NCBI GenBank assembly: GCA_900708905.1
Contig: CAADRB010000026.1
Span: forward strand, 829,376-893,375
Length of the DNA stretch: 64,000 nucleotides
Direction of reading: 5' to 3'
Source of the DNA: Hymenolepis diminuta
Lineage: Eukaryota; Platyhelminthes; Cestoda; Cyclophyllidea; Hymenolepididae
Part shown: positions 26,323 to 37,300 of the stretch, piece by piece
Layout of the letters: each line of letters begins with the position of its first letter
Numbering within the stretch: the first letter of the stretch is position 1
Translations under genes and position numbers: made by a program
The notes under the pieces: model-generated
The model's database searches: none
What the model was told of the DNA's origin: nothing
What the model saw: only the letters and a program-made list of their open reading frames with translations

Positions 26323-29300
26323 GTTCCCTAAACGCACGCTTGCAAGCAATTATTTATTTCATTATTTTAAGTTTTTATTGCCTTTTCGAGTACTTACACG
26401 ATCCCACTATTTGCTTAAATCAAGAAAAAGAAACTTTATTTTTCGTTTAAATAAGAAAACAGGTTACTTTCGGAGATTATATTTCGTGTTATTTTTACTT
26501 CTAATAATTGGCTTAGTGCGCTAATTTTGAATTTTGAATTAGATAATTAGTTATTAAGCAAATTCATACTTATCAGTAAGCGTATGATTAAGCATTCCAC
26601 AATAGGTGTGAAGATATAGGAATAGACAACTGGTCTGTTGATTTCAACTTTCTATGGCTTATCGCGTTCGTTGCTCAGACCAAAGCAACTTTCTGACATT
26701 TCTCGAAGTGTTGTTATAGGTTAGCATTTAGTATTTGTCGGGTAAAAATAGCAATGAAATAAACAAATTATTGTTATTGATTCATGAAACTTGCATATTT
26801 GTCAAAAGGTGCTAAATTACATTAGCATTATTTTGTAGAATTTGATTAAATAGATGAAATTTGCTTGACATCGTGTTATTATTGAAATCAGAAAAATTTT
26901 GGCTACTTCGGAGGCTGATTAAGTAGTAACATTATTCTTGAGAGTTGATTATTAATCTTCCAAGGAAGGAAATATCAATTCTTTAACATGAGATACTAGA
27001 TGAAAGGAAGAAAATTTTATATATAAATAAGAGAATGGAAAGACCGAGGACAGCAACCAATTAGAGTACAGTTCTACTTTCAAGGTATCGAGCCTGTTCA
27101 GTACCTTTAAAATACCGATTATTCCTTATCGTAAAACTTAATTATAGATTTATTATACCTATTTACTTCGTCTCTGTTCGGTTTCTTTTTCAATCATACG
27201 TTTATATTAAAAGCTCTACAGTAAAGGCTGCGTGTTGAAATCCAAGATGAATTTCATTATCCTTTCGATGTATCAACAAAATCCTTTTTACTCTTTCCGA
27301 TTTTAAAATAACATTTTCTTTAAAAGTCAATATGATGTACGTTTATTACAGACAGAATGTTCAGCTATTTTACTTGAAACAGAAAGTTACTTTATGTTTT
27401 GTACTGGGAGATGAGGAATTAACAAACTATTTTTAGTAGGTACGAAATATTCAGAGAAGCGTCAAAGATTTTGAAGCTTATTACACTTGAGGTCATAATT
27501 AAAGGGACCCTCTTTCAAGTTCTCAGATAGTTCCTGGAAAGATTAATATTTCTCTGCTTGAGTAATTATTATTTGTATAACGTGACTTTACGCTGCTGAC
27601 TGGTTTCTAATCAGTCAACCAGTGACCAATCATTAATTCACACCCCATTTCTATGAGGCTAAACATGCAATATAAATGTCCTGCGTTTTGGTTTTTTTGA
27701 TTCCATTCTTTTCAAACTGTTCTTTAACTTTAGCAGCCAACTTCCAAAGCAAACCCAGCTTTGAGATCATTTTTGTGAAATTTAATAGAGATTTCGATAT
27801 TTCGTTTTATAAATGCAACTTCTGAAAATGTCAATTTAATGAATAAGATCTCAAAAGTCTCTTGAATTTTCTTAACAATGCACAAAATAAAACAAATCGT
27901 TGTGCCAAGAAATGTGAGATAAAAAGGTTATTTTCAAAGTCGAATGGTAAAAAATAACTTGACGTTGTCTTTTGATTTGGACGCGGCAATGTTTTTAAAG
28001 TGCTATTAAACAAATCCAACGTTTGGTTACGTTTTTCTCTCACTTTCGTGAGATTGGATGCATTAAGTGTAATCTTGACTTTAAAATTTCGTAAAAAAAT
28101 AGTTAAAGACAACACGCAAAAGACACTCTGAAAAGCAAACAAGAAATTCATTTAATCGTTTTGTGATGAGAAGGGCTACCAAACTCCTAAATTTTACTCA
28201 AAATTATTGTATTATTTTGATACACAAGTTTATTTATAATAATGAAATAAATATTTGCTCATATCAAGCAACTTTTATTCAAATGACACTTAGTTGTCAG
28301 CAATAACGTAACTATTCAAGACATTTCTTTAAAATTTGTCAAACAAATGCCATACTTTGCAACCAATTCATTAATCTTTGCATTGAAAAATGCGCTGATA
28401 CGTCTTCTAATGCACGAAGCAAAATTAATCAATTTTTTCTGGATTCTAAATATCCTTGAAGGAGGAAAAGGTTGTTTAGGGGAAATAAGTAATAAATAGG
28501 CAAATTTCAATTAGTTGATTTGAAGTGCAGTGTTGTCATGGGAATGGGATGAGAGTTATCGTTCTATCTTTAAAATTCGGTCGATTTCTGATGTGCACTC
28601 CTTCTGCTACCAAATAAAATATTATAACTCATTTCCGAAATACGTAGCTATGAAAATAAAGTAGAACGGAAGCCTAATTCGACTTTCATCACAGTGTCTC
28701 AAATAAATGGATAGCTTAACATTTTGTCCAGTCTTGAAGGTTTTTAAGACAAAGTTAGATAAAATTCAACTGGAACCATTTTGGAATCAATGATCCAATT
28801 TTAAAAATCTCTTTTTTAATTAACTTTAATAACTGGGAGCAATAAAATTTTAAGTACAAATGCCATACCTGATATCGTCCTTTTGATTAGATGGAAAAGA
28901 GTACAAATATGAAGCTCACTTTTGATCAATTAATATCGAAAATCAAACAAGCAAATTATCGATCCATTAGGAAAATTAATAATTTACAGTATATTTATTA
29001 AATAAATGGTAGATATTGAAATTTTCTAAGGAGTATTATTTTATTTTACTTTTTCATCGTATGCTAACCCCAAAAGTGACATTTGCACTGTAACTATACA
29101 ATGAAAATTACTTTGGATTAATTATTTGTGCTATCAAAACTTAATTTGCTAGTTTCGCACAATTTTCAAACTCGTTGTCGATCATATTTCTATCCGAATT
29201 ATATTCTCGTTTGGAATTCGACTGGAAAGTCAAACTAATTGGATGAAAATTGTGCAAAATATGTTTGATTAAAGGTGAAATTCCTTTCCATCTAGAGATG

Positions 29301-29460
29301 GGATTTATTAAAGATGTAGATTTAATTATGTTAAATCTTTTTAACTGCAGAGGCGAATGTGCAATTACGTTTTGAATAATGTATTAGGAACAATCATAAT
29401 TTATTTATTTGATTGGCAAAATTTATTTGCATTAGGCATGGTAGTTTAAAAGATGCAATT

Positions 29461-29856
29461 TTTAATTGTGAGAAGCAACTGGCATCGGTTAACAGAAAGT
29501 CCAACAAATGATGGAGGAGAGGAAATCAAAATGATGCTGAGAGGAATGTCAAGGTATCAGCGAGTCTTAACTCATTTGATTTTTTTGAATTAGGTTGTAA
29601 AATATTTTCGCTCAAAGATTTGTTCACTTTCAAAAATTCAAATGTCATGATTCATCCACCCCATTGCAACAGAGCCTTGGATACGTTGTCTAGTGTCTAT
29701 TGACCGGTTTTTCAATCATAGTTGTCACCTCTACCATTTCAAATAATTTTTCTTCCAATAGCTGAAGAGGCAAAATGAACTACAGTTTTATTATAATAAA
29801 GATGAGCTAGAAAAAAAATGAAGTTAGCAAAGCTCCGTAAGTTGTGTTCACTCAGG
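29461..29856 (+). repeat. Dispersed repeat family B, copy 1
   Basis: The left part ('GAGAAGCAACTGGCATCGGTT', then 'AATGTCAAGGTATCAGCGAG') matches 51661-51765. The right part ('GTTAGCAAAGCTCCGTAAG', 'TGTGTTCACTCA') matches 52131-52165. Order and orientation are the same, with a poorly conserved middle. This supports one element of about 400-500 bp present twice. It has no recognised coding content and its class is unknown. Confidence 0.6.
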
Positions 29857-30055
29857 TTAAATAATAATTTTCTTATATATATACATATAAAGTTTGTGGT
29901 TTATTGTTTAGAAAAGTGAGAAATCTTAAGATTTCTGCAGGTTGCTTTGAAAATCCAATTAGAATGTTAATGACTGAGGTTTCATGCTTGGAAAATACTA
30001 CTAAAGTAATAGATGCTGATGCGAAATGATATCAATTGTATTTTTTATGATAATA

Positions 30056-30080
30056 GCAGGTTGAGACAGAAGTTCTGTCC
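30056..30080. repeat. mariner left terminal inverted repeat
   Basis: GCAGGTTGAGACAGAAGTTC pairs with the right terminal repeat with a few mismatches. TA lies immediately outside. Confidence 0.85.
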
Positions 30081-30127
30081 AACTTTTAATTTGAATTAAA
30101 GTAAAAATTTATTAAAAAATACATTAT

Positions 30128-31158
30128 TTAGTGTTCAATATAGTCACCATTTTATTAATTGCATCTTCCTATCTTACCATAAGCTTTCTGGCTCCTCCTT
30201 CTTAGAATTTAGCCATTTTGGACTCAAAAAGGGACTGGCTTCATTTCGACCTCTTCTCTTGAAGTAAGCCTTTGAAGTCCCATTAAATGATTCTGCAAGC
30301 TCTTGAAAAGATGTAAATCGGTTGGTGCAGGATTGGGAGAATATGGTGGATGATGTATGACTTCCAGCCAAATTCTTCAACTAGATTTTTGGTTGCTCTT
30401 GAATTGTGGGGTCTGACATTGTCGAGGAGTGCAGAATCACTCCTTTTCGATTAATCAGAGGAAGCTGTTTTTCCTGTAAAACTGCTTTTTAGCAAGTTAA
30501 CTGTTGACAGTAAACTTTAGATGTTATTGTGTGATTATCACTCATTACTTCATAATAAACAATTCCCTCCAAATCCCACTATATGCACAAAAGAATTTTT
30601 TCGGGTGTAGTCCACTTCTCGGTTTGGAAGTCGAATTGGCTTTCAACCACTGTCTTGACTTGGCCACTGTCTTTAGCGCTTAACATTGTTGTAAAGGATC
30701 AACCACTTCTCGTTGCTGTCAATTATGATTCGGTTTAAAAGAGGTGCCTGAAGTTCAAGATAACACAGTGAAACACAACAAGCCACACGCTGTTGCTAGT
30801 TCATTTTTGACAAATCGTGCGGGACTCGTTTTCCAGCCTTTGAGTCTTTTTATTTCCCTGTTTATGGTCATATGGCGGCTTGCGTTAAAGGTTTTGCTCA
30901 GTTCTCTAGTAGTGCAGGTTGCATTTTTATCAATGGCAATTTGCAATTGCTCAGAATTGAGTTTTTTGAACATCCTGCTCTCGATTCGTCCTTCAAACTG
31001 AAGTCATCCCTTTTGAAACATAATGGTGAAAACCACCTTCTGCAGGTCTTTTCATTCACAAAATTATTTCCATAAGTGTCTTTGAGTGTTTTTGGTGCTG
31101 AGCTTGTCGTATTTCCTTTATGAAATTCAAACAGTTAAATATGCCTGATATGCTCTTT
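30128..31158 (-). pseudogene. Degenerate mariner transposase
   Basis: A mariner transposase binds the element's inverted repeats and catalyses cut-and-paste movement into TA. Pieces follow the family order. The N-terminal HTH is 'FEFHKGNTTSSAPKTLKD' then 'NEKTCRRWF' (about 31140-31030). The second HTH is 'SEQLQIAIDKNATCTTRELS' (about 30960-30895). Next come 'NEKWLILYNNVKR', 'WDLEGIVYYE' (about 30570), 'LDNVRPHNSRATKNLVEEFG' (about 30420) and 'PYSPNPAPTDLHLF' (about 30320). The second and third catalytic Asp are present (30421-30423, 30317-30319) and spaced as DD34D once a one-base loss is allowed. The first catalytic site reads SNEKW instead of the usual (S/G)DEKW, with AAC at 30712-30714. 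Several frameshifts and stops also inactivate it. A full protein would be about 345 residues. Confidence 0.9.
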
Positions 31159-31317
31159 ATTTTAAGTGTGCATTAGAGCTAGAAATAGTAATTAATAACG
31201 ATAATCATTACACAATCTGAAAGAAGAAATAATATTTTATTAATCATCGTAGACAAGCATACAACATTAACAAGATAAATTGAAGTAATCGAACCCTAAA
31301 CACTCAGCTCAAGAATA

Positions 31318-31342
31318 AGACAGAACTTATGTTGCAACCTAA
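31318..31342. repeat. mariner right terminal inverted repeat
   Basis: AGACAGAACTTATGTTGCAA, continuing CCTAA then TA, is the imperfect reverse complement of the left terminal repeat at 30056-30080. Confidence 0.85.
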
Positions 31343-31360
31343 TACATAAGTTTATATATA

Positions 31361-32620
31361 TAGGGTGCGCATGATATCTGGTGGTATTATTATTTTTGTA
31401 ATTTAAACTAATTCGATACTAATTAATGCATTTTTATAACAGAAGATCTCGTGGCAGATACTACTGTAATTAACGAAATGAAAAGACAAGCTGTAGTGGT
31501 GTCCGTCACATCTTTCATTTGCCAAGGTAGAAAGCAGCTGAATAAAAACAACACAGATGAGTCAGCCGCCACGACCAAGAGAAACCAGCTTTGTCAACGA
31601 TCTGCTAATTCCATCGCAACACCTGAGTTTGTGAAAAGAGTGCATGGCATGGCATGATGAACGAAAACCGTGGGAAATCAATGCCCGACGTCTTGCCAAA
31701 GATCTTCAAGTGTCTGAAGGAGGAGTGGGGAATGTTGATTATCAACAGCTCGGATACATACAGTCAGTTGTGAGGTGAGGTCGTCAGTTGATGTGGACGA
31801 AAGCAACTCAAGAGCATCGTTGAAGGACGTGTGCAAAAGTACTCTTAGAGAAATTGAGGCACCCAGGAGAAGGACGGTGTCTTTGGTCTTTCTCCGATAA
31901 AAAGCTTCCACCAGGATAAAAGATTCAAGTGAAGAAATGGTGGGGGGATGGGTGTGAGCGGACCCCACTGAAGTTCCAACTACTGTGCATACACACGAAC
32001 TTTGCACCAACAATAATGCTTTTCAGTGTAATTAACAGTGAGAAACATATCGTGACTCCTCCATTTTTTCCACAGGACCTCGGAGTCAATCCAGATGCAG
32101 ATTCCTACGTCGGGACTCTTCGAATCATTGTTAAGCTGCCTTGGATAGACAGCGTAGCCAATGGAGGAAGACCCTATGTCATCCTACAAGATTCGACTCC
32201 ACCCCACAAAGCTTCCAACAGTCGGGATTGGATGGATAGCCTAGAATTTTCGTCATCATGTCACACGAAACTACTCACTAGACCTGTATCTTTTGAATTA
32301 TTACATGTGAGGCTGGGCGAGGTGTGATTGAAAAGGAAGTTAATGAGCATCCACACAACACCAAATCCTCTCTCATGGAACCAATATCCCAGCAATGGAG
32401 GACTTGAATAAAGACCACCTGACCAAAGTTTGCAGTCACTTTCGGACTCGAATTGGGTGGGTGATAGAAACCGAAGGAGGATATATAGAATAAAACCTAG
32501 GTTAGTAGGTGTTGTGTTTATTTGGTTAGTTGAAAGAAATTGTAGGTTTCAGCCACTAGCAGTTTCATTTTCTGTTTTTCTGAAAGTGGGTAAGGTATCC
32601 TTAAATGCCCAATCATCCTG
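31361..32620 (+). mobile_element. IS630/Tc1-mariner-type DNA transposon, copy 2, inactive
   Basis: This is the inverted partner of the element at 9871-11150. The left end TAGGGTGCGCATGATATCTG and the right end ...AAGGTATCCTTAAATGCCC (with an extra AATCATC before CTG-TA) form degenerate inverted repeats like those of copy 1. The TA at 32621-32622 is the likely target duplication. It has lost about 48 bp just after 31506 relative to copy 1, with a short CGT repeat at the junction. It also carries a short insertion near its left end that duplicates 'ACTAATT'. The central region reads as identical to copy 1 although the ends differ. Confidence 0.8.
31478..32493 (+). pseudogene. Degenerate IS630/Tc1-mariner transposase, copy 2
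   Basis: It has the same broken transposase as copy 1, frameshift for frameshift. Readable pieces are 'RKQLNKNNTDESAATTKRNQ' and 'TPEFVKRVHGM' (31550-31655); 'GVFGLSPIKSFHQDKRF', covering the damaged first catalytic site; 'RPYVILQDS', with the second catalytic Asp at 32190-32192; a third catalytic position changed to Asn (AAT, 32296-32298); and the C-terminal 'CSHFRTRIGWVIETEGGYIE' ending at TAA 32491-32493. Part of the N-terminal DNA-binding region is deleted. No functional protein is possible. Confidence 0.75.
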
Positions 32621-32622
32621 TA

Positions 32623-34185
32623 TAATGTGAAATCATAAATTCTCAATTTTACATAATTGACCTTTATAGGCCCGCAAACACTAAGATGAAAGTATTATTA
32701 TTATTTTTGCTATTTGACTAAATTGCGCCAAAGCAATTCGGGACATCATATCGGGGAAATAAATCGGAATTATTTTATAATTGTCATTAATGATTGAGAT
32801 TGGATCAATGAGCTAACTGTGCAATAATGAGCTCAAGCAAATATAAATTCAGTTGGTGGAAAAATATTTAAACTATGACAAATCACTGTATTCAGTGGGA
32901 AATATATTTTTGGGTATTTTGACATTATTTTCATCTTACTTTAGTATTTTTTATAATAAATATTTTTGTTCGTGGCAAGTCGAAGATTTTGGCAAATTTT
33001 AGTCTCGAAAAGGCATCAGAATAAGTGGAAAATCAAACGAATCCGCCATGGCTGAAACGGAGAAGTGGACAATGATGTGTCAGTAGTAAAGTAAAATTCC
33101 ACGAAGCTTTTTCCCTTGAATTAGAGAGCATTGAATATTGTTGGGGTTGAAGATCTGAAAACTTCAATTTGTGATGTTCTAATATTTAATCTTCATTATT
33201 CGATTCCCAGATTTTTAGGTAAGTTTATGCCCACCATATTTATATCCTGTTGACCGATTGAGTTAGTTCCCTGATTGGTCATGCCACATGACGTATCTAT
33301 ATCTTTCAACAGCTTAGAATAAGCAGGCAGGACTAGAAACGATACATTTAACAGGGCTCAGCTCATTACAGTTTACTGAAGACGAATTCATTATTTTTAT
33401 TAATTCTGCATTCTGTGGAGGAATTTTGATACCTGTTTAAAATGTATTTTTTAGAAAAGGAATAAAACTATAAAATTAACTGCATATAGTGTACTTATGT
33501 AATTACTTATTCAAGTGAAATATTTCAAAATACCAAATTTTAAATATTTTGAAATCAAATTAAACGATTAAGCATATTGCTTTGCCCTCTGATTCAAACA
33601 GGAAAATGGAACTTTGACTTTGTTAAATATTATGAAATTGAAATTTTATATATACAAAATATAAAAATTCTATTATATGCTTACTACAGGCACTTCGAAT
33701 GTTGTAAAAAACTTTGTTTTATAAGATTGATAAGAGATTATTAATATTAGCAGAAAGCTGTTATTTCTAGTTTTGAAGTATTTGAAGAAGACAATTGAAA
33801 TGCCCAGTTTCTTTGCCTACTGCACCATAAAGATAACAGGAAATAGATTTCGTTTGATGAAATTTCTAAATATTTCGAATATTTCATTGAAACAATAATT
33901 AGTTGGTAATTAGAAGTATGATAGAGTGTTTTGTTATTTTGAAAAGATCTCCAAAATGTTAAGACAGAATTATGCAATGTCAAAAACCGTAAGAGAATTT
34001 TCAAAAATCCTGCAGCCAATTCTTCACAAATGTAGTCTTCCAATTATTGGCAGTTATTACGCAAAACCCTTTTTTGGCAGTTAAATATTGGTGGATTAAA
34101 CAAACTGAATAGTGTGTTTCCTGAGAAATATGTAATAGCTAAAATTAGACGAAATTCGCATTCTCTGAAAGATTTCTCGTCTCAC
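32623..34185. other. AT-rich non-coding stretch, no gene recognised
   Basis: There are no family-like frames. An AT-rich imperfect hairpin lies at 33522-33555 (11-bp arms). Around 33270-33310 there is a CCAAT-like and CRE-like cluster (ATTGGTCA, TGACGTAT) of unknown meaning. Confidence 0.5.
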
Positions 34186-34300
34186 TTATCGTCTCTAATA
34201 ACGTAAACCCCCATCTAAATGGAGTTCGAGTGAAAATAGTGAAATGCAAAGTTGTCAAATAAATGTGATTGTTGAAAGGATCACATTTTCAGGGCCACGT
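34186..34300 (+). repeat. Dispersed repeat family C, copy 1
   Basis: GTCTCTAATAACGTAAAC, then 'GGAGTTCGAGTGAAAATAG', then 'GATTGTTGAAAGGATCACAT' matches 48181-48305 in the same order, with about 70-75% identity by eye. The class is unknown. A short open frame follows (34269-34529) that I do not recognise. Confidence 0.5.
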
Positions 34301-37300
34301 ACAATGCTCAATTTCCGTTTGTTCTATGTTTTTAAACTATAAGGATAGTTGGAAAGCTACGTTTCGGAATGTCCTCCTGAATTTTGACATCGGATCTAGT
34401 GAATGTGCAGCATATGTTCTTCGAGCTGAGAAAATAAGAAGTAATCATCCCGAACACCATAGACTAAATCTCCTAACCCTTCTACTAGATTATTTTCTCT
34501 CCACTGTAGTTGGTGCTCCGCTTGCTTAGTCAGTATGTCGCATAACATCTTCATTAAAAGATGATATTTACTAATTAAAGTTTAACCCTTTTATTTTATA
34601 CGGATAAGACGAACTAAATATCCGATTATTTCCAAATGCAGATTGTAAACAACGTTTGGAAAGGATTAATGATCGTCACGGAATACTTTTCTTCTGTTTT
34701 AGTCGATTCATAAGTAATATTTACCGGTAAGCAAATTTGAAATATTTAAATTATAAAATCCTATTTAACTATTACAATATACAAATATGATGTTTGAAAA
34801 ATGGATAAATTATATTTCTACCTCAGTATATTCATATTTAGGAAATATGAAGGTTATTTACTTAACTGTTCTACACTTGATCCCAGGGGTTAATACTTGA
34901 AGTATACAGCTCTCGACGGTTGCTTTCACAAATTTGAGGTGCTATCACTTAATGTTAAATGACATCAGCATACACATTACAAATATTATCAAAATTATTT
35001 TAGACCATTTCGTAGTATTGGGAAGAAAATTGAGGATAACAGCAATCTTATCTGTGACCGTTGGAAAAATTAGCAATGCAAAGACGAGAAATGTGCCAGT
35101 AACATATTCTATTTAAAATAACCATTCAGATGAATAATTTAGATTTAAATATATACTCTTTTAGTCTATTGTTACAGTTAATTACGCTGGGATTTGCTAA
35201 TTAGATTTTAAAACAAAGTAATTACTCAGGGGGTTCGAAGGAAAATAGTAGTGGGAGTGAGAGTTAATTAAAATGCCACGAAACTATTCAAATTTTGACA
35301 AAAGTTGCCCGAGACCTCAAATTCTCAAAAATTTCGTGGTTTCAGATCTTTATTTCCTAATAATTCACCTTCAAATTATCACAAAAAAGATAAAACCAAA
35401 AACGATTTTTTAATAATAAAATGCTTACAAATGGGAATAATTGGAATGAATTTTTTCATATGTACATAGAGGATGAGCAAAGCACAACGATATAGAGATG
35501 GCTTCAAATATTTAAGGACTGAGTTTTGATGTTCATTAGTTACAAATTCTTTCTTACTGATCAACCGATGATTTAAATTTTCCAGGGCGATAAAATTAAA
35601 TTGATCAGACTTGCGGGTATTGTAGAATTAGAATGCAATCGACCAACTGAGTACGTTTGTTAATTAGAAATAAATTTATCAACCGTAACCTCCTTCATAA
35701 ATTGATACCTGTGTTTCTTTTAATGCAATGTGTATTCTTCAGTTTTTTGAAATTTAAAAATAGATCTACTCTTTAAATGGTCATAAAAATATCTGACTCT
35801 AATAGGTCAGTCCTTCAAGAGGGTAGTTCAAATTTAATGAAAAATGTCTGTGTAATCTTGTTATAAAGGAAGTTTTAAAGTCTGTTAAAGTTCATATTTC
35901 AAAAATTTTAAAGAATGCGTTTAATTTTTACTGATTTTCAAGCTATTTATTTTTTAATATTTTATTTACGCTGTTCACTTTCAAATAAATTTACTAGCAC
36001 AAAACTTCGACAAAGATAAAAATAGTTTTTTGAATAAATAAGGGACTATAAACAGAAAGGCAGCGGGATTAGACCAAAATGTATAACTGAATACGTCCCA
36101 ATGACGCTGAAATAATCATTTCCCAAAAGGTGAGTGAAATAATTTTTCAGTAAAATTGACCATCTTGCTACCCTTTCCGTCTTATTTCTTGCTTTTTATT
36201 GTTGCTATCTCAACTATTAGTAGCCCCTCGCTGAGCGGTTCGGTTTTCCAGTTCCGGATGCAATGAGAAATATCGAATCATTTATATATTGAAAAATGAC
36301 ATTCATATACGACCAGCCAAAGTTTAAGTTTGATCAGTGCCTCATTCTTTTTAAATTAAGAGATCTTAAACTGTTCACCTTATAATAGATGGCCGATTAC
36401 ATTTTTACTCATAAGTCAAGGTTGTTAGGTTCAGGTAAGCAATAGATTTTAAAATCTATAACAGTTCTTATTTGATATTTACATTGGTTTGATGGAAAGC
36501 GTTTTCTGAAGCTATTTTACAAAAGATTAAGACAGTCAATTTATTGAAACTTCAACGAAATATATTTATTAGTCCCCCTATTGTTATTCATATAGCGTTA
36601 ATGACTAATATATGATATATGGACACATTAGAGATGACAGACCTGGTCTGTATACAAGCTTAGATAAAGTTAGAAAAATTATTGAGAAATTGCTACATTC
36701 ACTATGAAATTTTCCTCTGCAATTATATTTCTGTTTCCCGTTTGATTAAGAATGTTTAAAACAACTGCACTGATTAACGATGCTACGAAAGTTGAAGACT
36801 AACACAGGAGAATGGAGAAGCTAATATGCTTTGAACTTGGAAATCTGTGTGTCTGGATTTTTATTTATTAGTTTATTAGTTTTACTCAAAATCTGTTGTA
36901 TTCTTCAGGTATGATTAACTAGTATTCTCAAAATCCAAATAAGTGCGTCTTTCAAAGCAAACATTAAAATCTTTTAACCCAGAGACACCTTGTAAAACCA
37001 GGAGGCTAAATAATATATTTTTAAGAAATATGTTATTCGTTATACGTTATATTTTTGTGAATCACTGACGACGTGCTAAGTTGCGTCTTAAGTGTAAATG
37101 CTTATTGGCAATTTAAAAGTATTGATCGCAGTAGTAATACCATTAAAACAAACTAATTAAATACAATAACAGCTCTAAAAGGTTCCATTTGAGGTCCCTA
37201 TTATTTCATTCAGAGACGAAATAGAATTTGTTCTTTTAAAAAAATGTTTGCTGATAGAATATAAAAGGATCTTTCATATTTCGTCGAAGAAAGTTATTTT

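Larger units (their letters stand above)
23894..29460. other. AT-rich non-coding stretch with microsatellites
   Basis: No gene or RNA was recognised. The stretch contains a TA microsatellite near 26030 and a TC microsatellite near 26315. Open frames up to about 106 codons (27831-28151, minus strand) are lysine-, asparagine- and phenylalanine-rich and look like chance. Confidence 0.5.
30056..31342 (-). mobile_element. mariner (DD34D) DNA transposon, inactive, both ends present
   Basis: This is a 1287-bp element, the usual mariner size. The left end GCAGGTTGAGACAGAAGTTC and the right end (read inwards) TTAGGTTGCAACATAAGTTC are terminal inverted repeats of the TTAGGTTG mariner type. It is flanked by TA at 30054-30055 and 31343-31344, the expected target duplication. 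Its interior is a degenerate mariner transposase on the minus strand. Another transposon begins only 18 bp to its right. Confidence 0.9.

Noticed and set aside
27831..28151. 106-codon minus-strand frame as a gene
   Set aside because: It is dominated by Phe, Leu, Lys and Asn from AT-rich codons. No motif and no splice borders; expected by chance.
30744..31075. Hydrophobic plus-strand frames
   Set aside because: They are antisense shadows of the minus-strand mariner transposase.
36389..36434. ATG-starting 15-codon segment before CAG|GTAAGC as a first exon
   Set aside because: AG|GTAAG occurs a few times by chance in a window this size. No partner exon, promoter or composition shift supports it.
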